Shown one piece after another: positions 1 to 11,900 of a stretch of 64,000 nt of DNA. Position numbers and translations under genes: made by a program. Where the stretch lies: positions 1,612,001 to 1,676,000 of the forward strand of contig JAKSGN010000041.1 in assembly GCA_024180945.1 (NCBI GenBank), given 5' to 3'. Positions within the stretch are counted from its first letter, which is position 1. The number at the start of each line of letters is the position of its first letter. The stretch is from Macrophomina tecta. Taxonomy: Eukaryota > Ascomycota > Dothideomycetes > Botryosphaeriales > Botryosphaeriaceae. The notes beneath the pieces were generated by a model, which was not told where the DNA came from, did not search any database, and saw nothing but the letters and a program-made list of their open reading frames with translations.

Positions 1-1350
1 CATCAAAGCCACGCCGAGTGGATCGACAGCGGCGTGTCGAGTTCTCCAATAAAAAGGCAGCGGGCGGTGGATGTGGAGTATTGGGGGATCCAGGTATTGC
101 GCCCGTTGCTTCCCTTTAGCAAAGCCCGATTGACTGCTACCTGCGAAGCTTCGGGGACTCAGTGGGTTGAGGATGAGACAAACAAGGATCCCACCTTGAC
201 TATGCGCAATACCATCAGGTATTTATATAATACATACAGGTTGCCTGCAGCGATTAGCAAGCCAGCATTGCTGCAGACGACTCAACGAACAGCCGACAAA
301 ATCCGGCAACGTGAGAAGGAAGTCAATAGTCTACTGGATCAGCTCGACGCCGTCTTGGATTTACGCTCCGGAGAACTTGCCATTCGCTTTCCTCGTAACT
401 TCTACCCGCCGTCACAAATGGGCGGCGTGAGACTCTACACGCAATCTGTGGGGGATGCCGATGATACGATCTTCTTCCAACCTAACGTCAAGCAATTCGA
501 TGTCGCAGAAGGAAAGATCGTTGCCGCAATGCTCATCCGACGCCTCGTCAACCTCGTAACCCCTCGCGAAAATGTCGACCTTTCCTCCCTCGAGACGGCC
601 GTCCGCCACCTATTTCCCCGCCTCTACATCCTCAGTCCTCTGGACGACATCCCCGATCGCGTCCCCACCTCCTTCACCGCCGCTGGTGTCCTCTTCGAGC
701 GCGTCCAGACACCGGACGACTATTTCCCATACTACACGTGGATGCTCAGTCGGCAGCCCTATCACCGCGATGAGCAGCCCACCATAACCATCCCACCTAC
801 CGGCTCCTCCATCGACTCCACGCCGACAACATCACGAGCAGCTCCCACCAATTTCACTGCCAACCTCCAGGCCTTCAACCTCTTCGACGGCCGTTGGTGG
901 CTTCGCATTGACAACCCTTCACCCACCACGCCTCTCACCGTCCGCCCTTTCCGCCAAACGGATCTCAAACCTGTCCGCGCCTGCCTCAGCGGCATCATGC
1001 GCGAGCGCTTCGAGGCACTGCGCATCGATGCCGCGAAGAACAAGGCGCGCTTCACGCTTCCCGTCATCACCGCCCCGTGCGCCGATGGCGGGGACGAGGT
1101 CGTAGCGGTGCCGACGTTCGGCGTCAAGGTCAACGAGGGTAAGCGCGCGGCAGCGTGGAGAGATCTGAGGTGGGAGGTGAGATATAAGAAGCTGGATGCG
1201 GCCGTGGTGGTGCGGGATGCGTGGGATGAGTATCCAGCTGCGGAGGAGAGGAGAGAGAGGGAAGATGAAGAGGCGAGGAGGCGGGAGGCGGAGGGCGACG
1301 TGGATGAGGATGTGCCATTTGTGACTGATGAACATGGAGAGGGAGGTTAG
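1..1350 (+). CDS. tRNA(Ile)-lysidine synthetase-like protein, C-terminal part (5' truncated by window edge)
   Basis: The reading frame is open from base 1 to the stop at 1348-1350, giving 449 residues with no start codon in the window, so the ATP-binding PP-loop domain lies to the left. Residues about 35-75 carry the family's post-catalytic signature: RPLLPFSKARL, then a Gly-x-x-Trp-Val-Glu-Asp-Glu-Thr-Asn block, then MRNTIRYLYN. TilS-family enzymes attach lysine to C34 of tRNA(Ile)(CAU); in fungi the target is presumed mitochondrial or is unassigned. The last 40 residues are a run of Arg/Glu/Asp, probably disordered. No intron is needed inside the visible part. The family call rests on the RPLL...WVEDETN...RNxIR block alone, because the SGGxDS motif cannot be seen. 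An inactive TilS-like paralogue remains possible. Confidence 0.75.
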   Translation, partial: HQSHAEWIDSGVSSSPIKRQRAVDVEYWGIQVLRPLLPFSKARLTATCEASGTQWVEDETNKDPTLTMRNTIRYLYNTYRLPAAISKPALLQTTQRTADKIRQREKEVNSLLDQLDAVLDLRSGELAIRFPRNFYPPSQMGGVRLYTQSVGDADDTIFFQPNVKQFDVAEGKIVAAMLIRRLVNLVTPRENVDLSSLETAVRHLFPRLYILSPLDDIPDRVPTSFTAAGVLFERVQTPDDYFPYYTWMLSRQPYHRDEQPTITIPPTGSSIDSTPTTSRAAPTNFTANLQAFNLFDGRWWLRIDNPSPTTPLTVRPFRQTDLKPVRACLSGIMRERFEALRIDAAKNKARFTLPVITAPCADGGDEVVAVPTFGVKVNEGKRAAAWRDLRWEVRYKKLDAAVVVRDAWDEYPAAEERREREDEEARRREAEGDVDEDVPFVTDEHGEGG

Positions 1351-4300
1351 GGGGACTTGAGGTGATGACTGAGCGTTTCCATGGTTTGTGGTTGTCTTGA
1401 CTCGGATGTGATACGCTTCCGCGCGTGGGGAAGGTGCTCGCGATGGTTTGTGGCGCGCATGGCTCACGACTTGGTCTATGGTTCGTATGATATTCATCCG
1501 CCGTGAGAGATATCCCATGGTTTGTTTGGGCTTCTTGGTCAAAAACTAAAAAGCAAGCAGAAATATATTTCGTAGAATTGTATCTTGCGTCTTGCTTCTG
1601 CGATGCGCGATGCAGTGATTCTTCACACTATTACATAATTAGGTAGCGAAACTAGCTTCTATCGAGTCGATAGTGCTCCTGATAGATAATTGCGGCGATC
1701 GTTAGGAGTGTCCAAAAAAACTATAGTCCATGCTGTCTGAACGCTCACGCTACTCTACCCTATGTCAGAGATGGCGTTTTGCGCAGTGTAACCATACCAG
1801 AATCGCACGAAGTTGCGAGGCACCAGACCAGATATTTCCCTCACACTTGACCATTATTGCATGAAACCTTCTGACAGAAATAATCGACATCTGAGTATTG
1901 CTGAAAGCCAGATAAAAGCCAGGCCCAACAAGCCACTCAAGCCTTGCCAGTCAAGAGGCGCGCTCCACATCAGAAGGCTGGAGCGCAGGCGGTAAGTAGC
2001 AGGCCAGGAACTTCTGCGCCTTTGACGGTGGAGAAAACGTCTGGTTGTCGATATTACATTATGTCCAACGGATTTTGTCGGAAGGCTTCATCATTTGGTT
2101 CGCGCTTCTTGTGATACGTGGGTCGATACTAGGCAAGGGCGGCATCTGGGAGTGGGGCGATGTGACCACATTGTGCACGGCAGGTTGATCCAAACCAGTG
2201 GTTTATGCTGTGTATCGAAATAATCCGCCTAAAGTCGCGGTGGCGTTTGAGTTCCGAGTCCGAGGCTAATATCAGGCTCGCCATGACTTGATATACCTCG
2301 GGGATGTGCGCGACAGGTTTTGTCGTAGATGGAAAGCGTGGGGTGTCGCAGTGAAGTTATCTGGACTTGGTGACAGGAAGCATCAGGAAGGGGACAACTG
2401 CTTGGAAGAAGATCCCAAAGCTCAGTTAAACTTTGCTTCTGACAAGAAGAAGAACAGCTCTTCAGCTTGGGGCTGGAGGCGAGGTACAGCGTGCAAACTT
2501 TGCCACAGGGTATGCATCATTCACCGTAAATCGTCGGGTTCCGCAAGCGTGTCAACTCAACGGCGGAGACGGACGCTCCTACGGCGGAGACGGCCAGCAA
2601 CACCGACACGTCAGAACGCGAGCAAAGACCACCTATGCTCTCATTGGACCGGAACTGTATGTCGAGAATGGCGGCATCAGTCCATCTCTCTGCGACTCGT
2701 CCGACATTTCAGCGAGTCCGGGAAAAGACGAGGAAATGCGGTTTGGTCACCGGCTACGGGTGTGCGGACCTTGACAACTGGCATTTCCATAAGCTATTCG
2801 GACTCAAGTCCGATATACGGAGTATACTCCACGCGGCTGCGCTAGTCCAAGTCTGCTCGTTACAGGGGCAGGTGGGTCGAAGCCCCCTGTTTCCCAAAAG
2901 AGCAACTCTAGATACGAGCACACAGTTTTGATTTTCCTAACGCCAAATATATTCCGCAACACCACAACGCAATTCTCTTCTCCTAATAAAACATTCTGAA
3001 GAGGCTAAAATGTAGCTCGGCCAGATCTTCGTGTTCAAGTTTTTTATCGCAAAATCGCTTTCGCTTTAGCTCCGCCGTTTCGGTGTGTGGAATACAAGCC
3101 TCAGTGGGACGCACTGGAGACCAAAAAGGCCATCACTATGCCGTATTGCTGCCCTTGCGCCCGTATTCCTTTCATCACTCGCTCTTTCGTGCCAATATCA
3201 CACTTAATACCATAGGAAGCTTCCTTCACCAGTTCCTAACCATCCTTTTGAATGTCCGCACCGGACCTTGGTGAAAGACGAAAGTGATGCTTGATCTGTG
3301 TCATCCATTAGATACTATGCCCTTCTTCCACCCTGCGCCTGCACATCCTGATCGACCCAGGGGATGCATCTGAGATGCCAACGTGGGATTGACGCCTCAG
3401 GCGCGGGCGCAACCGCGAGGTGCTGCGTGCGGGAGCGAAGTATGACCTCAAAAAAAACCCCCCAAATGGACCAAAGCTTCGCCACTGATCAGCTGAACGC
3501 TCCCGGGACCCGAATATCACCCATCTGACATGAGAGTCTTTTGGGAAACAGCGATACAGGGTGGTTTGTGTCGGTGTAAAATCGCGTCCTCAACCGTACA
3601 CATGAGTCTGATGGGCTCCGGGCTGGTAGACGAGGAAAACACTCGACGATTCGAACCCCAAGCACTTGAACCATGCCGTCGCGCTTCTCTGCTTCTCGAG
3701 TTCCCGCGTCGAGCATGTCGATATCCCTGCCTGTAAGCTCCGTCCCATCCGCCGGAGCAACGCTCCGCCTCCGCCGTGGGCTCACCCGCTTTCAGTGGGC
3801 CAAACGAAGTAGTTTGCAACCGAAGGCGTGCATCCATTGCCCGTCGTCGCCACATTGCCCCCTTCTGAGTGAGCCATTCGGCGGTATTGCATGCACCCTT
3901 TACCAGCCGTCTCTCTCGTGTGCCCGTCCTTTCCGTCTTCGCCTCTGCTCTTATGTTTGTCCGACGAATGAAAGCCACCACCCGAGCGCCTCGCCTTGGT
4001 CTCTCTGCGAACGACAAGGCTCATTCTCTTCACGCAGTAGATATGCAAGCGCGTATAACCCTCACGTTCCCCCGATCCCTGTCAGCATAGCCCCTTGCGG
4101 TTGGGTAAACTCCCTGGTCCTAGCAACCTGCGTCTGCAGCCACGCCTCGTCTGCAGCCACGCCTCGTCAGCAGCAAGTACCGCTCAATCCCAGAATGAAA
4201 CCAATAGCCAAGGCGCTCGCCCTATCAGGTGCACGGTCCTTGGTGGATAAGGCAAGAAAAGGTTGGCTTGACGTTGGCTGCGCCATCCGATACACGGGGG

Positions 4301-7300
4301 ATGATTTGATTATTTGGACGCGGAGGGGGCAAACCGCGTGCACCGGCAAGCACACTCGACGAGCCCCGACATATTCCATCTCTCGGCTCGCACGACCCAG
4401 CCAGTGCGCGACATCTGCGCCCCGTCCAGTCGCCCGCTGCCGACCTGCTGAATGGGCGTGCGCGCCATCCGCCGAGGAGGACTGAGTTAACGCTGTCGCT
4501 GGCGGGAAATGTCTGTCCGTCCGAGCGGACATTGTCCAGGTTCGACTTCATGACGGCTTCTCATCGTCACACATTGCCTTTACTTTTCGAGCTGACGCGT
4601 AGTGAAATGCGGTCCTTGTTTGAACCCCCGTCCTTGGAGCGCGCCAATGCCTCCTGCTCGCCTCCGCTTCTTTCGGCCAGACGCCCCCGAGATTGAGATT
4701 CTCCGTCGTCTTCGAACGCGTCCTGCTCTCCCCTGCGGAGTATCGACAGACGGTTTCGGCGGCCTGGGTACATACGCACGAACGAAATTCGCCGGCGCGT
4801 GGGCCGTGGCTGGGAAGTGAAGACATAGTGGGTTGGGCACAAGCAGCCATTCGGAATTATATCTCGGCTGATAAGGGGTGGAGTATATACAACTTCTGGC
4901 TACCCTTTCTGTGGGCAGGTCGGCCTGAGGGCACGTTCGGGGCGGGGTGGTCTGCCCTCGAAAAGATAGCGCAAAGCTGAGAGCTTCCTCCAGCAATGTC
5001 AGAAGACGTGTTATAGCGAACAGACACTCATTCGTCTCTAATGAAGGGGGACTTACGACGTTCATGGCACATTCTGTGTGCCAGTCGGGGTTGAGGTGGA
5101 GGCGGCTGCTCTTCCTTCGCCCGTAGACTGATTAGCCAGCGATTTATGCTTTCTATGGGCACTGGTGCGAGCGGTCTTTGGTCATCTTCACGGGCAGCGT
5201 CTTTGGGGTCCATTGGCGAGAAGACCCAGGGAGCTCGCTCTTCCGACGGCTTCACGGGCAGGAGCGACCTTGACCTGTATGCCCGCTCTAACTGAGTATC
5301 GGGAATGGCTACCAATTACTTCAAGGCGGAACCATTTCCTGGTTGTAAGGAACTCCCCTCTTATCGTTGTGATTGGAGCGGCTCAGAGCGCTGTCCGTCT
5401 TGTCTTCCCCCACGCGATGGGTCTCGCGGAAGAAACCTGGCGACGGTGCTCTCCCGCACGAGTCCTGAAGGGAACAAGGCAGGGAAATGCGTATCACAAA
5501 GGCGGCTTTGATCCGGATTTTGACGGATCGCCCACACAAATCGCCCAACGCTGGTCTGGTGCTTCGGATACTACTGAAGGCACAGACAGTGGACGGGCAT
5601 CCAGACCAGCAACGCTGCTCATCGTACATCGCGTCCAAGGAGTGCATCTACCACACCGCTCGAGAGCGTTGAGGTGGCGAAGTCATGATGGTGTTGCGGC
5701 GCTCTGAGAGATGCAGCTTATTGCCGCAGCTCTGCTGTCCACGGGGACGTAGGTGTACGAAGTCTGGGGTCAAGTCTGAACAGAACAGATTTGCCAACTC
5801 GCCGCCTGCGAGCTCATTGTCTGTGGCTACACGCCCACAGGCTCGTTATGGCGCGACAGCAGCTTTATCTGGTTTTTCACAAAGCGCTAAGACTGGCACA
5901 TTCGATGGGTTCAAGCCGCCCCGGCTTGCCTTGGCATCGTCCATGACTGCTGTATATCCGCTGGGCTATGGCGGCTTTGTTCACTCGTGGTGGAAAAGTC
6001 GAGCTATATACAATCCTGACAAGAGTTCGTCCTACAGCACCTGCTAGGTGTTCGAGTGCACCCTTTTCGGCCATGTTTGCGTTCCAACTCTCAGCCACCG
6101 AATATTGGCCTGAGCGATCAAGGCGACGGGAGCTTTGTGGAGCACTTGTATATGCGAATTTCGATGAAGCTTTGCGATATATGCCAGCGACTGGGTGGTG
6201 AAGCGGTGCTCGGTTGTCCGACATGAGCGCGCGAGGTGGGGTTGAAGCCGAAAGGCTCTTCTGGCGTCACCGCTGATGGGGAAATACGGCGTTTGCGGTT
6301 GAGTCGAATGGGTCCTAGCGGCTGACACGCAGAAAGAGCAGATGCCTTCCGTGATGCAGGCGGTGCCCGAGAGGATGATGAGAGGAGCCGCAGGTGCTTA
6401 CCGTGTTCGTGCACTCCCACCGGGTTCACTTTTGGCGCGGATGCTGAGGCCTTGCTTCATTCTGAGCCACGGACCTGCCGCTGTCGCTTGTGTGGACGCT
6501 GGGAGGCGTGCGTTGTCCGTCTCGATGATCGTCTAGCAGGCTTGCACAGCTTGGACTCGGGACTGCGGGCACGGGAGGCCATCACTCCTGCGGGGAGCGA
6601 AGCCGTCTCGAAGTCGCAGGTAATAGGGCAGCAAGACTGGCTCCGAGCTTGGTGGCACTGTAAGGGGATGTGCCTGAGCGACTCACGGCGGGCTATGGCG
6701 TCGGGCACGGGGTGGTTGCATGTCCGGCTGGAGGTCAGAGGCGTCGGAGGCATATCAGGGAGGGCTCTGGACTAGAAATCGAGATGATGCAGGGAGCGAT
6801 GGGGGAGATGTCGTTGCAGCAGGGCGGCGGGCGAGGAAGTAAAAGCAAAGCGAGCGTCCGAGGGTGCACCATGCACGCACAGCTGGGGGCAAGGGCAGCG
6901 AGAGCTCGGCAAATGCAGCCAAACCGTGGATGTGGTGGGATTGGGAATTGCTTCCAGGGTGGCGATGGGGAGGCGGACACCAGCGCCGACGCGCCCTTGG
7001 CCCCGGGCCTGCTGCAATGCCGCTATTGTGACGTCGGAAAAGACGACGAAGCACATAATACGCGTGCTGCTGGTGCGCAAGACGCTGGCGGCAATCGTGG
7101 GTCCTCCCAGGCCATTGTTATCTCCGCGCTGCGCTCTGGTCCAGCAGCTCCGCGCCGGCGCCAACACTAACGCCCGAGACACGCTCCGCTCGAGGCGGGG
7201 GAAGGCTGGTGTGCTGGTGTTCCTGCGCCCTGTCTTCCACAGACGGCAACCGACCGGCGGTGGTCAGCTTCGGGCTCTACCAAGCCGGGCTCCAGCAGGG

Positions 7301-7858
7301 CAGCGGCGCGAGCGGCTCGTCGAGAAACAATCAATGCCTACATGTCGGATGCACCCTGCCTCGCATGCCTCTGGTCGCTGGCCGTCGTCTCGCATATTCA
7401 ACTAATCATATCTGACTTTGATCCAGTGCTGTTCCTTCCCACATCCATGTCGCCTGTCCTGTTCCGCCAGGCAAACACAGGAACGGAATTCTGCTGTCGC
7501 CGGTAAGCCTCCTCCCGCAATACTGCTCGCACTCACCCTCGACAACCCGCTTCCACCAGCTCGCCCGCGTCCGGAGCGTGTCCGGCCTGTCCAGAGAGAA
7601 TGAGCCCCGGGTGGTCCCTGTTCAGGGCCTCCGGACAGCCGCTTTATCGACGCGTCGCGTCCCGTGACCCGAGGACGTGTCCCGGCTTGTATTCCATCCG
7701 TGTGCGCCCTCACGGCACCCTCGTCGGGCACCTTGCCCGCCTCTTCTACCAAAACGGACCTGGCATGCCTGTGCCCATTTGGTCGTGTGCACCAGCTCCG
7801 TCCGTCTCGCCTCTGAGCACTGTTAATGTTGACCCAGCAAGCACCAAGGGTGAGCGTC
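1351..7858. other. gene-poor stretch, no supported coding sequence
   Basis: About 6.5 kb between the TilS-like gene and the Zn2Cys6 regulator. Open frames of 60-270 codons occur on both strands, especially 3.5-7.4 kb, but they overlap in several frames, have biased low-complexity composition and show no motif I recognise. The first part (1351-3300) is AT-richer; 3.3-7.8 kb is GC-richer. The last few hundred bases probably include the 3' UTR of the minus-strand regulator. A 17-bp tandem duplication sits at 4132-4165. Confidence 0.6.
4132..4165. repeat. 17-bp tandem duplication
   Basis: Two adjacent perfect copies of the 17-mer GTCTGCAGCCACGCCTC. The following bases begin a third, incomplete copy. 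It lies in non-coding DNA and looks like a simple slippage duplication. Confidence 0.85.
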
Positions 7859-8951
7859 CTACGCGAAATCCCCAATCCCCATGTATTCAGCAGGACCTGG
7901 CTGCATTGGATATATTCCATCCAGTGGCATCGACCCTATTGATGGATCAGACGTCCAAGACATGGATCTCTGCTAGGAATGTCAGCCGGGAAGAGCTAGG
8001 AATCGAAGGAAAGAGCGGCTGGGCGTGCGGCATCATCTCTGCCACATCGCGATGGCCCCCGCATACGACTTGCTCGGATTTGGTGCCAATGCACGTCGGA
8101 CATGGCGAGCGGAGGCAGACACCGCGGCCTTGACCCCCTCAACCAATGGAGCTGTTTGCCTACCTCGGCCGGGTTACAGGTGAACTCATCCTGCGAGAGA
8201 CCTGGATCGACTTGAATGCCATCCGTCACCCACGACGGCGGCGCCGCCTCGCCCGAACCATCAAACTCGACGCCCTCTTCGGTTGCCGCGCTGCGGGGCG
8301 ACGCCTCGGATATGTTGCTCGCAGTCGCATCGACTTGCCGCATTGGCCTCAAGGTCTGGTGCGGCGCAGTAGTCAGTGCCGACGCAGCGTAGAGGCCCTC
8401 GTCTCGTCTGAGGGAACGCGCAACGTCGGCGGTGGCACAGAAGCGAGTTCGGGCAAGTTGCTGGGCCAATGCTACGGCAGTAGTCGTATCGTCAGCGGAG
8501 CCTATGGTGGTGATGATATCCTTGAGGTCTTCGACCTGCGTCTCCAAGTCGCGGATGCGCTGCTTGAGCGACGCGGTACGCCGCTGGTCTCCCGCCGCAT
8601 CATACGCGCAGTCGGGTCGCTTCTTCACCAGGCACGGCGTGCACACGGGACGGGCTCCGTCACACTGGTCAATCAGCAATGGGGATGGTCAGGGGCGCCG
8701 CGCGGACTTACCTTGTGCTTGCGCTGTTGGCACGGCTGGCAGGCGACGGGAGTGATATTGGTGCGCTTGGGCGGTCGTGAGCGTTGCGCTGGCAGCGAGT
8801 CACGGCGGCTAAGGGGGTGCTCAGCGGCAGAGGCAGCAGCACCGACCGAGGCAGAAGTAATGGGCCGCACGCTCTCGCGTCCTCCAGAGGGATCGGAGGC
8901 GTCGAGAGGCTGAAAGAAGGCATGGTTGCCGCTGCTGAACGGGGCGGACAT
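7859..8951 (-). CDS. Zn2Cys6 fungal transcription factor with leucine-rich coiled coil
   Basis: Exon 1 is 8712-8951, starting at the ATG at 8951; exon 2 begins at 8664 after a 47-bp intron (GTAAGT...GACCAG, branch site GCTGAT). Joining them makes a complete zinc binuclear cluster with Cys71, 74, 81, 88, 91 and 99 (CX2CX6CX6CX2CX7C). The intron lies exactly before the third cysteine, a common position in this family. Residues about 111-135 (LKQRIRDLETQVEDL) form the coiled coil expected for dimerisation. The 3' part is less certain: my model ends exon 2 at 8164 and uses a 194-bp intron to exon 3 (7859-7969), whose acceptor follows a GCTGAC branch site and which encodes 36 plausible residues, giving 283 in all. 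Without that splice, exon 2 reads on to a stop at 7996 through less protein-like sequence. Short proteins of this design regulate secondary or carbon metabolism; the target here is unknown. No biosynthetic cluster is beside it. Confidence 0.72.
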
Positions 8952-11900
8952 GTTAGAAGACTTACTCACGCAGCCGACAGCCGGGGGGGGCAATGGTTGT
9001 TTTGACTCCTCTCTCGTCAGATCTCAAATCGTTACCAGGTGCGGGCTCGAAGCGACGCATAGTGACGCAGCCAATGCGATATGGGCCACATTTTTAATCG
9101 ATCCGGCTGCTGTCATCAGAATCGGCAGGATGAGAGCCTGCACCTCCTGGCGAGCTTTACACGCAGAATAATACGGTAGGGGTCGTTCCACGGCGTCCAT
9201 CGGCCGATCCCTCTGGCGCCAGAGCCATCAAGCAGAGCCGCCAGCCAATGGAAACGGTGCCGGCTCCCACTCACATACCCTGGCTTTGTCGCACGTGGGG
9301 TTATACTTATCTGTCTCTTTCGGCCACGCCCAGGCAACCCTGCACTTTCGCCTTGCGCGAGTGCCGTTGCGTTGCGCAGCCGGTAGAGTTCTGTTCGCAT
9401 CTTGAACCTGGTTGGGGCACTGCGGGTTTATCTGACGGGTTGGCTGCCCTGAGGCTGTAGGGCTCTTGCGAGTCTAAAGTTGTCGGCCGGATTGCGAACT
9501 AGCGCTCATCTCCAGCACGAGAGGCAAGGCCAAAAAATCGCACCTTATTCTCGAGAGGAAGAACTCGCGATCTCTGGACGCTACGCCTGTTGCTGGGTCC
9601 CAATCCACAGATTGGATGTTGTCGTCGCAAGGATTGCAGCTGCGAGGCGCAATGTTCGCTTCATTTTGTCTCAGGCGTCCGATCCCTTTCCACTCTGGCT
9701 CAGTATCTCAGGACGAGAGACTTTGCCATAGGATGCGAATCTGGCAAGGTCTGTGCCCGGACAAATTCGACAATAGGGAGAGGCAACGTTGGGAGGCTGC
9801 AGGCACAACCGTCCGCATTCCAACCAATCGACGATCGTTCTCTCCACCCGAAACCGACAGGAATATACTCCGCCACTTAGTCATCCGGAGCTGGCCCTAT
9901 CCAACGCCTCAAAGCTCATCCAACCCTTGAAGCTATCCTCGCCTATCGCCCGCGATCCGCGGCCCTTTCAGAATCAAGGCCTCATTGGCTCGGTCCACGC
10001 TTCCGTGCCTCCTCTACCATATGACCTCCGCCCCTTCGTTCTGCTGCAGCTTTGACCCCCTAACATCTCCGCAGCGGTGGCAATCGCTCAAAACTTCTCT
10101 CCTCCGACCTACCACAACAACGGAACATCCCATCCGAGCCTGAGCTACCAACCTTCTGACGGAACGGCTCATCCACGCATCGTCGATGCCCGTACGTTAG
10201 TCTCGAGTATCTGCTTCAGATCGAGAGATCGGGCGCGACCATCCTCCAGGTTAGTACGGCGCAGCCTCCCTTCACTGCTCCTCTCAACATCTCGACCTCC
10301 TGCGCAGACAGAACCGGAGGGGGCCTTTCTGAACGATCTTCCGCCTCGGTATCGGGATCTCGACTTCGAGAGGTTCTGCCTCGCCCCTCCAGCTCCTCGG
10401 CCTTGTCTCCTCTTCTCGAACGATTTCCAGATGGACAGCAGCCGCACAGACGCGAGCGCGCATTTTGATATCAAGTGATACTCTTATCTTGGAACGGGGC
10501 ACGGTGTAGGCGTGCAGGCGATAAGGCTGTCGTGGCTCATGGCTTCTGCCTCTTACAGGCAACATGCTTCGGCGCCATCTATTGCCACCTAGTGACATTG
10601 AGGCCGGCTACATTATTCGAGGCCCTTGCGCGGCTGAAGAGAGGTTTCTGCTGGCTGCGCATGACCCCTAGACGGAGAGAGTGCTTCAGTTTCGCTTTTG
10701 CAAGCAACCCGTTCTCTCTAAGCCGCTGTGCGAAGCACACGGTGACATGCTTCCGCTGACCGCATAGGATGGCTTTCGCAACTCGTTCAAGTCGCTTATT
10801 CACAACCAGGCGTGATCGTCCTACGTTCATTTTACCTTCACGAGATAAACATGTCGACTGCGACGGCAGCAGTGAGAGGGCGCTCCGGATCTCAAACATC
10901 ATCGATGACGAAAGAGCACACCGTTGTGGCTGGTGCTTCCTTCAAAATCAAACATTCAATCGCGACGAAAAAGAGGAGATGCGTGTGGTAACTGAGCCAC
11001 TCTCGATGGAAACCCCCTTCTTCCCGGGCTTCCCTGCTACTTTTTTTCGCCCTTCGCCTTCGTACCCCTACCCTTGTTTTGCGATCCATATATCGACCCC
11101 TTCTTATGTAAGGTGCGTACGCTCTCGGTTGCGGGCCTAGATCCTGTCCAGTTTTATCAGAGCAGCGCCCGCCTTCGATCACAAGTCCTCGGTTATGGCC
11201 CGCGCTAGTTCTGTCGTCATCCCGACAGCATTGACAACCCTTTCCATCTCCCGAATATCTCTTTCCGTGCGACCGCATCGCTCGCCAAGCCATGCTTTCC
11301 TTCCAGGGGCCCTGCATCTCACTTTTCGCCCGGCAATCGAGAGAGAGCGTGGGATCGTGGTGCCGTCGCGCAGCCGATCTGCTGTACCATACGTGTGGGT
11401 CTATTCGAAAGCCACAGGCGGCTGTCAGAAGAAGAATACCCCAATCCTTTATCGGTTTCACCGCTTTTCAAAGGAGGAGAGAAGATCTACAGACAGGCGC
11501 CTGTGGGGTTCCTTGTATCGGAAGGCACTCCAGGTTTAGTGTAAGCTGGAAGGAAGGGGTCGTATGTTGAGCTGCCAAGCTCAGCCTGCATGCTGCCGTG
11601 AGATGGGTTCTCTACAACATCGAAGATCCATGCACTCAAATCCGATCCTCCTCATGCCGTTTTCATGCTCTGTACTGAGTGGTCGGATTGCGCCATTGCC
11701 GAATGCGGTCTAAGTCTGTCAATTGGGGCAATCTTGGGAAGAACGGATCGATCTAGTTTCATGAATACCCTGACGCATGCCTTCACTAAGAATTTTTAAA
11801 CGTCCTAAATCGGCTCCTTGACATCTGGAACGACCACGAATATGCGTAAACAGTGTTTTGAGTCGCGTTACGGAACGATTCCTGCCTTTGAACGCCCGAT

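Noticed and set aside
2288..2931. Overlapping plus-strand frames of 98-185 codons
   Set aside because: Three frames overlap, composition is arginine- and serine-heavy, and no motif or splice-linked exon was found.
3630..3680. tRNA-like GGTTCGAATC on the minus strand
   Set aside because: The bases flanking the T-loop do not form a 5-bp stem and no matching acceptor, D or anticodon arm is present.
3673..4485. 270-codon plus-strand frame
   Set aside because: Low-complexity Ser/Pro/Arg/Cys text with overlapping frames on both strands; no family motif.
7402..7920. 172-codon minus-strand frame just after the Zn2Cys6 regulator
   Set aside because: Frame differs from the regulator's reading, text is Gly/Arg-rich and not conserved-looking; more likely 3' UTR.
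10020..10480. Plus-strand frames around a pyrimidine-rich segment, with an apparent GTTAGT...GCGCAG intron
   Set aside because: All three frames read plausibly without stops, which is a composition effect; no consistent exon model or known motif emerged.
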